Position numbers and translations under genes: made by a program
Part shown: piece after piece, positions 9,801 through 17,267 of the stretch
Layout: each line of letters begins with the position of its first letter
Numbering within the stretch: the first letter of the stretch is position 1
DNA from: Moraxella sp. ZY210820
Lineage (GTDB): Bacteria > Pseudomonadota > Gammaproteobacteria > Pseudomonadales > Moraxellaceae
Assembly (NCBI RefSeq): GCF_030674635.1
Contig: NZ_CP089978.1
Location: 2,294,001 to 2,358,000 of the forward strand
Length of the DNA: 64,000 bases
Direction: 5' to 3'
The notes under the pieces: generated by a model
Told to the model about the DNA's origin: nothing
Database searches by the model: none
What the model saw: the letters and a program-made list of their open reading frames with translations, nothing else

Positions 9801-10244
9801 ATGACCGAAAAACCAACAGATACACCCCATACGACTACAATAGATGATGTCGCAACAGAACTAGTTATCGATACCACGATAAATGGTACATCTCGTGTGG
9901 GTTTAAGTTTAGCGTATTTATTTTTATTGACAGCTTTATTTACAGGAATTGGCGTTATTTTAGCCTATGCAGTGGCGTGGAATATTGAGCGTAACCATAA
10001 AAATGAACAATGGATTTTAGCCCACGCTCGTTGGATTATGCGTAATAGTTTGATTTTTTCGGCTTTATTGGCTTTGGCTAGTGTATGGTTTAGCCCTTTA
10101 TTATGGACAACATGGAATGCTGATATTTTAACCAAATCAAGTATTGTATTAGGTTCAGTAATTTTATTAATCGCTTTTTTATATTTACTAAATGCTTGGT
10201 TAAAAGGTATAGGCAAGTTATTGTTTAAAAAGGCAGTTTTTTAA
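9801..10244 (+). CDS. Small three-helix membrane protein, DUF4870-like
   Basis: A 147-residue protein with a polar Thr-rich N-terminal tail (about 35 residues) and three hydrophobic segments, near 35-58, 82-102 and 112-135. Between the first two lies NEQWILAHARWIMRNSL, which resembles the H-x-x-W-x-x-R-x pattern of DUF4870-type membrane proteins. Similarity is by eye only and no function can be assigned. The 273 bp upstream (9528-9800) are AT-rich with no further gene visible. Confidence 0.65.
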   Translation: MTEKPTDTPHTTTIDDVATELVIDTTINGTSRVGLSLAYLFLLTALFTGIGVILAYAVAWNIERNHKNEQWILAHARWIMRNSLIFSALLALASVWFSPLLWTTWNADILTKSSIVLGSVILLIAFLYLLNAWLKGIGKLLFKKAVF

Positions 10245-10286
10245 ATATTCACAATATTAATCAGATAAATTAAGTCAATTTTACAT

Positions 10287-10318
10287 CAAAAACGACTCAT
10301 CATATTGATGAGCCGTTT
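10287..10318. terminator. Bidirectional intrinsic terminator
   Basis: A hairpin with arms AAAACGACTCATCA and TGATGAGCCGTTTT and a three-base loop is flanked by A- and T-runs. It lies between the convergent membrane-protein gene and the TonB receptor gene, so it can stop both. Confidence 0.8.
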
Positions 10319-10345
10319 TAGGTTTTTTAAGTGTGTCGATTTAGA

Positions 10346-12544
10346 TTAGAACGTATAGTTAAATCCTACACGGAAATCACGACCTGTAGCAGGTAAACCA
10401 GCATTTGCACGTTGGCTATGCAGACGATAATTATCATCAGTGATATTATTGATAGCAAAGTTTACATTTAAACGGTCATTCGCTAATGGTTTCCAATTTG
10501 CAAAAATATCTGTTACACTATAGCCATCACGCTGTGCAGTAATTATACCTTCACGTAATGATTTATCTGATTTTTCTGCAGTACGGTTACGCACACCAAG
10601 TTCTAAATTTGGTTGATTAAAACGATAAGCAATAGAACTTGTCCAAGTACGTCCAACTTTTGCACCAAATTCAGGGTTCATATCATTATTATTGCTTTGC
10701 TTAACTGCATGGAAAACAGGATCGCTATCTGCCATACCCGCTTTAACAGTTAAGCCATTAATACGATATGTGAAATCAATTTCAAAACCTTTATTGGTAA
10801 TATAACCTGCATTTTCAATTTCACGGATAGTTGTTCTATCAGCTGTTGTATGACGATCTTGTGGATTAATTACAGCATCATCAATACGTTGCCAGAAATA
10901 GCTTGCATTTGCAGATAATGTACTATCATTCGCAAAAGTATGTGTATAATTTATACCAACTTCAGTATTTTTTGCACGTTCTGCAGTTGTACCATCAGCA
11001 ATAGTGGTAATACCACGATAGCCATGTGTTAATAAAGCATCATACATACGTGGACTACGTGTTGCATAATGATGATTAGCATTTAAACTGAGACCTTGAA
11101 TTGGAGTCCATTTAATAGCGATACTTGGGTTAATATCATCACTAGAAACAGTTTTACCGTCCATAGCTTTAAATTTAAAATGGTCATAGCGTAAACCACC
11201 TGTTAAAGTAACAGTATCAGCAATCTCACTAATCACTTCAACATAAGCACCTGTATCTGTTTTTTCAGGATTACTTAAAGTTATTGTTCCTGTGTTATCT
11301 AAATTACGGATATTTTGATTAAATTCATGTGGTGAAATTTCTTGATGACGGTAATTAACACCTGTTTTCAAGATAGTATCATCAGCAACTTTCCAGTCAA
11401 AATTAACATTTGCACCTTTGGTTTTAATCGTTGTAACCGTAGCACCTGGAACATTACCTGCATAACCATTTGCGGTATCATCTGCCGATTTACGCTCTTT
11501 TTCCATGAAATAAACGTTAGCGGTTGCTTTATCAACAAGCCCTAAATCCGTTGCAGTCCATTCTAAATTAGTCGTTTGCTGTGTGATTTTTGTATCACTC
11601 GCTTCATTTTGTAAAACTGGTTGACCATTCGCACGTACTACATAGAAAGTATCTCGCCCTTGATTATCTTTACGACCTGTGGCTTCAGCTAATCGTAATC
11701 CAGCTGCTCTTTGACGACCATTTAAACTTGCTACAGCTAAACGTGTTTCTGCCATATCAAATTCTTGACGAATACCTCGATCACCCTCATGCTGTTCATG
11801 CATATGGCTAATAACAAAACGGTGATTACCTGCAGTTACCCCAATTTTTGCTAAACCGCCAATTTTATCTAAAGCACTATTGGTAACAACATCACTATTG
11901 CTTGAATTTTTATAGCCTTTACCACCTTTATAATCATCTTCATCTATACGATTTGCTGATAATAAAAAGTCAAAATTTCCTGCTTTAGCAAAAGCAGTTG
12001 CACCATAGTTATGACCATCATTACTATTATAGCCACCATGAATTTTAAAACCGTAATCTTTATCACTATTTTCTAGCAAATCTAAAGCATCAACTGTTTT
12101 TGCGATGATTGCACCATTGGTTGCACCAATACCTGCACTTGCAGAACCTGCACCTTTTTGTACTTCAACAATTTTTACTAAAGAAGGGTCAAGCATAAAA
12201 CGCCCTTGATGATATAAAATTTGACTATCTGAATAAGTATTATCTACTTTAACATCAATAGAATTTTGTCCCATACCACGAATAGCATAATATTGAGAAG
12301 TACCATTACCACCGCTAATTTCAATTGCAGGTTCTTCTTTTAATAAACCACGTAAATCCGTTTCAGTACTTTCATTTTTCACTTCAGTTGTTACAACATT
12401 AGTTTTGTATTTTGTACCTTGTTGAGCTGTTACTTCTATTGTCGGTAACACCTGTTTTGTTTCTACCGTTTGTTGTGCCATTGCTACAGAACACGATAAA
12501 ATAGCACTAGTTAATAAACTGAGTTTAAATAAAATTTTTTTCAT
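10346..12544 (-). CDS. TonB-dependent outer-membrane receptor (paralogue 1)
   Basis: Outer-membrane gated channel, probably for an iron compound. A signal peptide (KLSLLTSAILSCSVAMAQQ) is followed by a TonB-box-like stretch (LPTIEVTAQ), the plug domain (about 50-170; IRGMGQNSIDVKVDN, VEVQKGAGSASAGIGATNGAI), and a beta-barrel ending in RDFRVGFNYTF with the terminal Phe expected for BamA recognition. The frame extends to 12601, but TGAGGA precedes the ATG at 12544, which begins the signal peptide, so I use that start (732 residues). A Fur-like site lies just upstream. A shorter paralogue sits at 33326-35269. Substrate unknown. Confidence 0.88.
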   Translation of the reverse strand: MKKILFKLSLLTSAILSCSVAMAQQTVETKQVLPTIEVTAQQGTKYKTNVVTTEVKNESTETDLRGLLKEEPAIEISGGNGTSQYYAIRGMGQNSIDVKVDNTYSDSQILYHQGRFMLDPSLVKIVEVQKGAGSASAGIGATNGAIIAKTVDALDLLENSDKDYGFKIHGGYNSNDGHNYGATAFAKAGNFDFLLSANRIDEDDYKGGKGYKNSSNSDVVTNSALDKIGGLAKIGVTAGNHRFVISHMHEQHEGDRGIRQEFDMAETRLAVASLNGRQRAAGLRLAEATGRKDNQGRDTFYVVRANGQPVLQNEASDTKITQQTTNLEWTATDLGLVDKATANVYFMEKERKSADDTANGYAGNVPGATVTTIKTKGANVNFDWKVADDTILKTGVNYRHQEISPHEFNQNIRNLDNTGTITLSNPEKTDTGAYVEVISEIADTVTLTGGLRYDHFKFKAMDGKTVSSDDINPSIAIKWTPIQGLSLNANHHYATRSPRMYDALLTHGYRGITTIADGTTAERAKNTEVGINYTHTFANDSTLSANASYFWQRIDDAVINPQDRHTTADRTTIREIENAGYITNKGFEIDFTYRINGLTVKAGMADSDPVFHAVKQSNNNDMNPEFGAKVGRTWTSSIAYRFNQPNLELGVRNRTAEKSDKSLREGIITAQRDGYSVTDIFANWKPLANDRLNVNFAINNITDDNYRLHSQRANAGLPATGRDFRVGFNYTF

Positions 12545-12586
12545 TACAAAAATCCTCAAAAAAATTTTACTTATCATAACAAATTT

Positions 12587-12605
12587 AATAACTATTATCA
12601 ATTAT
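12587..12605. promoter_or_regulatory. Putative Fur box upstream of TonB receptor 1
   Basis: On the minus strand the sequence reads ATAATTGATAATAGTTATT. This fits overlapping NATWAT hexamers of the GATAATGATAATCATTATC consensus with a few mismatches. It lies about 45-60 bp ahead of the chosen start, where a promoter is expected. Judged by eye only. Confidence 0.45.
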
Positions 12606-12755
12606 AAACCTTAATCTATCTCATTTAGTTTTATACTATTGATTATTTAGATAAATTATTTTTATATATTTCAGTATGATAATTAGGTTTTAGACTTGTA
12701 TATTAAAAAGATAATTGTGTAAAATAGCTTATCAATATAAAGCGAGAAATAAGCT

Positions 12756-13097
12756 ATGAAAATTTATGGTATTAAAAATTGTAACTCAATGAAAAAAGCA
12801 TTTGATGCCTTACAACAGGCAAATATTGCTTATGAATTTCATGATTATAAAAAACTAGGTATCGATGCAGATACTTTAAAAACTTGGATTGCACAACTTG
12901 GTACAGAAACTGTTTTAAATAAAAAAGGCACAACGTGGAAAAAATTGAGTGAACAGCAACAGCAATATACGATTGAAAATGAACAAAATTTGATTGAAAT
13001 GCTGATAGCAAATACCAGTATGATTAAACGCCCTATTTTAGATACAGGCGAAGAATTAATAGCAGGTTTTGATGAACAAATATATCAAAAACTCTAA
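12756..13097 (+). CDS. ArsC/Spx-family thioredoxin-fold protein (YffB-like)
   Basis: A 113-residue cytoplasmic protein of the arsenate reductase-like family. The N-terminal strand leads to the active-site Cys9 in YGIKNCNSMKKA, then helix-rich middle segments, and the family tail MIKRPILDTGEELIAGF, in which the Arg-Pro pair sits in the cis-Pro loop. The single Cys with no nearby partner and no RNA-polymerase-binding hallmark fits the YffB group (glutathione-dependent thiol reductase-like) rather than true ArsC or Spx. The start has an upstream AGCGAGAAA. Confidence 0.85.
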   Translation: MKIYGIKNCNSMKKAFDALQQANIAYEFHDYKKLGIDADTLKTWIAQLGTETVLNKKGTTWKKLSEQQQQYTIENEQNLIEMLIANTSMIKRPILDTGEELIAGFDEQIYQKL

Positions 13098-13174
13098 ATG
13101 ATTATAGTCAATTTCATATAAACTTGCTAAAATAACCACCCTATACTGTCAATAATGCCAATAGGTGAACATCG

Positions 13175-14230
13175 ATGATGATGACTGAAAAACAACTGCA
13201 ACAAGTCAGCCGTGAAACAATTAGCATTCATTTTGTGAAAGCAGGTTTAACGGGGGTTAAGCGTTTGGGTATGGATGTAGAAAACTTACTTGCCCATGTT
13301 GGAATTGAAGCAGAATTGCTAAATCATCCACAGGCACGCATTTCAGCAGAACAATATATGCGATTTGTTAAAATGTTGTGGCTCGTTACGCAAGATGAAC
13401 ACGTTGCATTTGATGAGCAACCACGCCGTTTAGGTACGTTTGCTATGATGTGTCAGTTAATTATCCATAGTAAAACTTTAGGTGAAGCCTTAGATTTAAG
13501 TTCGCAATTTTACAAATTATTTGGCGATGATTGGACAGTAACTTTAGAGCGTGATAAACACGACTCACGTTTAGTATTTAATATCCCAAATGAAAAAGAC
13601 CCAGACCATTTTTTAAGTGAAGGCTTAATGATGATTTGGCATGGTTTAGCTTCATGGTTGATAGACCGCCGTATTCCCTTAGAACGTTGTCATTTTAACT
13701 ATGAACGCCCTGCCCATGTAGAAGAATATGATGCATTATTTTTTGCACCTGTGCTCAAGTTTAATATGGCACGCAGTGAAATGATTTTTGCATCAGATTA
13801 TTTAGATTTACCAGTACGCCGTACCAAAGAGAATTTAGAAGATTTCTTAAAATATGCTCCTGCTAATCTATTGGTAAAATATAAAAATACTCATTCTTTA
13901 AGCTCACGTATTCGTGATATTTTAAAATCTCATATCGGTGAAGAAATGCCAACTTTAAATGAAGTGGCAAATATGTTGTATATTTCACAGCAAACTTTAC
14001 GTCGCCGTTTAGTAACAGAGGGTAAAAGCTATCAAGGGGTAAAAGATGCTTTACGCCGTGATGTTGCTATTCATTTATTACTTGATCCAAAGTATAATTT
14101 GGAAGATGTCGCATTACATATTGGCTTTAGTGAAAGCAGTACATTCCATCGTGCTTTTAAAAAATGGACTGGGGTTACACCGGGTTTGTATCGTCAGTTA
14201 CATGGTTATTATGAAGGCGTGCAGATGTAG
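13175..14230 (+). CDS. AraC-family transcriptional regulator (Arabinose_bd type)
   Basis: A 351-residue DNA-binding regulator. The N-terminal two thirds carry the ligand-binding domain of the OruR/GbdR-like group (LGEALDLSSQFYKLFGDDW, HGLASWLIDRRIPL, FNMARSEMIFASDYLDLP). The C-terminal AraC double helix-turn-helix runs from about residue 250 (TLNEVANMLYISQQTLRRRL, then DVALHIGFSESSTFHRAFKKW). The start has AGGTGA upstream and three consecutive ATGs. The last 14 codons, including the stop, are duplicated at 16111-16154 with only two synonymous changes, marking a recombination boundary. Inducer and targets are unknown. Confidence 0.88.
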   Translation: MMMTEKQLQQVSRETISIHFVKAGLTGVKRLGMDVENLLAHVGIEAELLNHPQARISAEQYMRFVKMLWLVTQDEHVAFDEQPRRLGTFAMMCQLIIHSKTLGEALDLSSQFYKLFGDDWTVTLERDKHDSRLVFNIPNEKDPDHFLSEGLMMIWHGLASWLIDRRIPLERCHFNYERPAHVEEYDALFFAPVLKFNMARSEMIFASDYLDLPVRRTKENLEDFLKYAPANLLVKYKNTHSLSSRIRDILKSHIGEEMPTLNEVANMLYISQQTLRRRLVTEGKSYQGVKDALRRDVAIHLLLDPKYNLEDVALHIGFSESSTFHRAFKKWTGVTPGLYRQLHGYYEGVQM

Positions 14231-14232
14231 AT
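14189..14232 (+). repeat. araC 3-prime end, direct repeat copy A
   Basis: These 44 bp match 16111-16154 at 42 positions. Both mismatches (14197 G/A and 14218 C/G) are synonymous third-codon positions in the araC reading frame. Similarity stops immediately after the stop codon. Confidence 0.95.
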
Positions 14233-14331
14233 GTATGCTTTTGCTATGACCTAAAAGGTGGGTGTATTATTTAAGTTTTAGGGATACATGGATGTTTTAC
14301 TAGACATTAAAACGAAACGGTACAGTTTTCT

Positions 14332-14337
14332 TATAAT
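14332..14337 (+). promoter_or_regulatory. Candidate -10 element for the SUKH gene
   Basis: A perfect TATAAT lies about 57 bp ahead of the SUKH start codon, in the non-coding stretch after araC. A convincing -35 is not visible. It suggests the gene has its own promoter. Confidence 0.4.
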
Positions 14338-14393
14338 GGATTCAAATTTTCCCCTTAAACCTACCATGTAATTCATAACTCTAGGAAATACCT

Positions 14394-14993
14394 ATGCAAG
14401 TCATTTTCAATCGTATTTACGCTCAATTTGAACGCTTAAAACAACATTCTCAAAGTGATATAGATTTATCATTTAATGATGGAGCGACTGATGATGATTT
14501 TGCTAAATTAGAACAGGTATTGGGTTTTGAATTACCCAAAGAGTTTAAAGATATTTATCGTATTTATAATGGTTTGGATTTTGGTTCGGTATTGCACGAT
14601 GATTGGCTTTCCATTGAGCAGATAATCACAAATTATCAAATATTAAAACAATTATATGATGAGCAAGTTTTTAGTGATGATGGTATAGATTTTGGTTGCG
14701 AACCAGATAGTTTAGCGATTAAACCTAATTATTGGTTTAATCCAAAATGGATACCATTCACACAAAGCTCTACTGCTGATTATAAAATGATTGACCTTGA
14801 CCCAAGCGAGACAGGCACCAAAGGGCAAATTATTCAAATGTGGCACGATGACCCAAGCTGTGAATTATTGGCTGTATCATTAACAGATTTTTTTGAACAA
14901 TTTGCCACAGATTTAGAAAATGATAAGTATCTTATTCACCCAAAACATCGTTTTATTAAAAGAGATACTTTAAAATATCTTGAAGCAGAATAG
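14394..14993 (+). CDS. SMI1/KNR4 (SUKH) family protein
   Basis: A 199-residue protein with the SUKH hallmarks LPKEFKDIYRIYNG near residue 48 and KWIPFTQSSTADYKMIDLDP near residue 119, followed by GTKGQIIQMWHD and an FFEQFATDL helix. SUKH proteins are widespread as immunity proteins against contact-dependent or type VI/VII-delivered nuclease toxins, but many chromosomal members have no toxin partner, and no toxin gene is visible here. It has its own AGGAAA ribosome site. It lies inside the rearranged stretch between the two araC-tail repeats, so it may have been brought in by recombination. Confidence 0.85.
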   Translation: MQVIFNRIYAQFERLKQHSQSDIDLSFNDGATDDDFAKLEQVLGFELPKEFKDIYRIYNGLDFGSVLHDDWLSIEQIITNYQILKQLYDEQVFSDDGIDFGCEPDSLAIKPNYWFNPKWIPFTQSSTADYKMIDLDPSETGTKGQIIQMWHDDPSCELLAVSLTDFFEQFATDLENDKYLIHPKHRFIKRDTLKYLEAE

Positions 14994-15040
14994 CCAATAT
15001 TCTGTAAACCATTTAAAAAAGTTATGATGATAAGCAACAA

Positions 15041-15700
15041 TCACTTCACCCTAACAGGGTCAGATTTTCCCTTAAAATGCAGATGATAAATATGATGGTT
15101 GTCGGGGATTTCTGGGTATTCTGGTCTAATTGGCGATATTGCACCTTGTTCGTCTAGTTTTGAAATATCAAAACGATTGACCTGACCGTCTTTTTCATAA
15201 AATTCAATACCAATAATACTTGGTTGAATATTACCTACATTGGGTTTATTACGCACGGAATTTTCATAAAATTGAATGATTTGTTCTAGCTCATCTGGTG
15301 AATGAATATAAAGTGAGCCATCAAACCAATAAACTTCTTTGCGATCAAAGGACAAATTACCCTTAAAAATTTTGGCATTTGGATAAATGTCTATCACATC
15401 TGTGAGTGGTGGTGGCAATTTATCTAAGGCTCTGTATTCATTGACTGAGACACTGGTAAAATTATAGCCACCAAAAATATAAGTAGTTTTTGATGGTGAA
15501 TGGCGATAACGATGAGTTTCGTAGCCTTTATACTCATATACTAACTTCTGCCCCAAACCAACAATACTTGCTACAAAGATCGTGGGCAGTAACAGAAAAG
15601 AGATGACAAGAGCAACTAATTTTGCTGGAGATTTTTCTGCCAAGTCATTTAAATATTTCGCTAAATCATTCAAAGAATCGTCTGGTGATGATTTTTTCAT
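15041..15700 (-). CDS. Unknown protein with one membrane segment
   Basis: A 219-residue protein with a short cytoplasmic N terminus, one transmembrane helix near residues 28-52 (LVALVISFLLLPTIFVASIVGLG), and a soluble domain expected outside the cytoplasm, rich in beta-type sequence (TTYIFGGYNFTSVSV, EVYWFDGSLYIHSPDEL). AGGAG precedes the start. I do not recognise the family. It lies convergent to the SUKH gene and divergent from the metH fragment, inside the putatively acquired segment. Confidence 0.65.
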   Translation of the reverse strand: MKKSSPDDSLNDLAKYLNDLAEKSPAKLVALVISFLLLPTIFVASIVGLGQKLVYEYKGYETHRYRHSPSKTTYIFGGYNFTSVSVNEYRALDKLPPPLTDVIDIYPNAKIFKGNLSFDRKEVYWFDGSLYIHSPDELEQIIQFYENSVRNKPNVGNIQPSIIGIEFYEKDGQVNRFDISKLDEQGAISPIRPEYPEIPDNHHIYHLHFKGKSDPVRVK

Positions 15701-15787
15701 AGCATTCTCCTAACCCAATCAATTTTGACACTTCAATAGTCCCCTGCTCAATTTTAGCACATTTTTCCAAAAATTCCCCAAAAATGC

Positions 15788-15795
15788 TATAATAT
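15788..15795 (+). promoter_or_regulatory. Candidate -10 region of the metH fragment
   Basis: A TATAATAT sequence (from about 15788) about 30 bp ahead of the metH start suggests the native metH promoter was carried along with the 5-prime piece of the gene. The -35 is weak. Confidence 0.4.
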
Positions 15796-15824
15796 CCATA
15801 AATTTAGCCAAGAGATTAGCCAAA

Positions 15825-16136
15825 ATGCACATCCATTCCGACACCTGCGGTTGTACTCCTAGCCAAAAAGAAAATACACCCCACAAAATCCATAATCCAG
15901 ATAATTTTCAGCTTACGCCTCCTGCTCATTTTCCTTATCAAACCACTCAAAGCACCAACAAAGCCCGTTTGCAAGCCTTATTACAAGAGCGAATTTTATT
16001 TCTTGATGGAGCGATGGGAACAGAGATTCAAAATTATAAATTAGCCGAAGCCGATTATCGTGGCAAACGATTTGCCGATTTTGCTTATGATGTCAAAGGC
16101 AATAACGATTTATCGTCAATTACATGGTTATTATGA
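15825..16136 (+). pseudogene. metH: Truncated 5-prime fragment of methionine synthase gene
   Basis: The first 95 or so codons match the start of cobalamin-dependent methionine synthase: an extended N terminus, then [27 protein letters not shown] and DVKGNNDL, the beginning of the homocysteine-binding domain. E. coli MetH has about 1,227 residues. Here the frame leaves metH right after KGNNDL and runs 7 residues through a second copy of the araC tail in another frame before stopping. All catalytic domains are therefore absent and the gene is dead. The junction is at about 16108-16112. A full metH elsewhere in the genome would be expected. Confidence 0.9.
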
Positions 16137-16154
16137 AGGGGTGCAGATGTAGAT
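16111..16154 (+). repeat. araC 3-prime end, direct repeat copy B
   Basis: A 44-bp remnant of an araC 3-prime end encodes [13 protein letters not shown] and a stop, fused to the metH fragment. It differs from copy A only at two synonymous sites, so it derives from a diverged allele, not from a fresh target-site duplication. Confidence 0.95.
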
Positions 16155-16206
16155 TAATTCACAAAAATATTGATATTAACGTCTATATCTAAATACATAA
16201 CTAAAG

Positions 16207-16239
16207 CCTAAATAAATCTATCCCATTGAATTATTTAGG
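16207..16239 (+). terminator. Weak terminator, probably of the ancestral araC
   Basis: Arms CCTAAATAA and TTATTTAGG enclose a 15-base loop and are followed by TTTATG. It lies about 50 bp past the araC-tail remnant, consistent with the ancestral araC transcript ending here. The rest of 16155-16380 shows no gene. Confidence 0.45.
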
Positions 16240-16378
16240 TTTATGATGAGTATTCAACAAACGAGTAATTGTATCTAAACCATAACGAAACACTCTATAA
16301 ACTCATCTTAAATATATTTTAATTGCTTTAGTATGAATACCTATTTACAAGGCAAATTGTTGATTGTTTACAAAATAA

Positions 16379-16407
16379 AACGCTATTCTCAAGAATAGCG
16401 TTTTTTT
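16379..16407. terminator. Intrinsic terminator after the rhodanese gene
   Basis: Arms CGCTATTC and GAATAGCG around a TCAA loop are flanked by AAAA on one side and seven T on the other, so it works on either strand. It directly follows the stop of the minus-strand rhodanese lipoprotein gene. Confidence 0.85.
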
Positions 16408-16410
16408 GCA

Positions 16411-16785
16411 TTATGGCTGTTGCTTTTTCAAATCATCATAAGCCCCATGATTGATGACATTGGTATAGCCCATTTCCAATAAAGTTTTACGAGCAATTTC
16501 TGCACGGCGACCACTCTGACAATATAAATGAATCGGTGCATTTTTATTTGGTTCAACAGTAGCAATTTTCTCCGCTATATCACCATGTGCAATATTGACT
16601 GCATGAGCTAAATGTCCACGATTAAACTCATCAGCAGTACGCACGTCAATCCAAATACCTTTTTCAGCTTGTTGTGTGCTTTGTACAGGTTGTTGTACCA
16701 TTGCAGGTTGAGAATTTACTTGTGATTTATCAGTACATGCCATTAGCCCTAGTACAATGATGGGTGTCAATAGAAGTACTTTCAT
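16411..16785 (-). CDS. Rhodanese-domain lipoprotein
   Basis: A single-domain sulfurtransferase-like protein anchored in the envelope. The lipobox is LMAC with C17 lipidated, followed by a Gln-rich linker (about 18-42). The rhodanese domain runs from IWIDVRTADEFNRGHL to the active-site loop YCQSGRR with C89, which would carry the persulfide. At 124 residues it resembles PspE-type proteins. AAGGAG precedes the start. It lies 10 bp downstream of an AhpD-like gene and probably forms an operon with it, divergent from an RclR-like regulator, which suggests a thiol- or oxidant-related role. Confidence 0.88.
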   Translation of the reverse strand: MKVLLLTPIIVLGLMACTDKSQVNSQPAMVQQPVQSTQQAEKGIWIDVRTADEFNRGHLAHAVNIAHGDIAEKIATVEPNKNAPIHLYCQSGRRAEIARKTLLEMGYTNVINHGAYDDLKKQQP

Positions 16786-16795
16786 CTATTTCTCC

Positions 16796-17149
16796 TTAAC
16801 CATTTTCAGGACGTTGTACATCAACCGCTTCCATTGCTCGTAATGCATAAGCATACGCTGCTCCCGCATTTAAAGCAATTGCTGTTGCTAATGCACCTGC
16901 CACTTCTTCGTCTGTTGCACCTGCTTTAATCGCAGCTTCCGCATGAACGCTAATACAACTCTCGCAACGTGTAGTAATTGCAACTGCAATAGCAATTAAC
17001 TCTCGTGTTTTTGCATCTAAACCGCTATTTGCTGCTGCTTGACCTAATGCACCATAGGCTTTCAACATATCAGGATATTCTTTACCCAATTTTGCAAAGG
17101 CTTGCTTTACTTCTGTCGTATGTGCTGACCAATCTTTGAACATCTTCAT
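16796..17149 (-). CDS. AhpD-like carboxymuconolactone decarboxylase-family protein
   Basis: A 117-residue all-helical protein of the CMD/AhpD family. The redox motif is CESCISVHAEAA, with the C62/C65 pair and H69, as in the alkylhydroperoxidase core that relays electrons to peroxides. The CxxC argues for AhpD-like peroxidase chemistry rather than lactone decarboxylation. AGGA precedes the start. It is the first gene of a likely two-gene operon with the rhodanese lipoprotein, divergent from the RclR-like regulator. Confidence 0.88.
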   Translation of the reverse strand: MKMFKDWSAHTTEVKQAFAKLGKEYPDMLKAYGALGQAAANSGLDAKTRELIAIAVAITTRCESCISVHAEAAIKAGATDEEVAGALATAIALNAGAAYAYALRAMEAVDVQRPENG

Positions 17150-17267
17150 TGTCCTATATAGTTACTTTCGATGATACTATTATTGCAATTTTTTACTAGA
17201 AATAACTTATAAATCATCTCAAAAAACTGCTAAAATGTATGCGATTTAGTGATACATCGATATAATT

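Noticed and set aside
14046..14249. Short frame overlapping the end of araC in another frame
   Set aside because: The araC frame is clearly the coding one, supported by its helix-turn-helix motifs.
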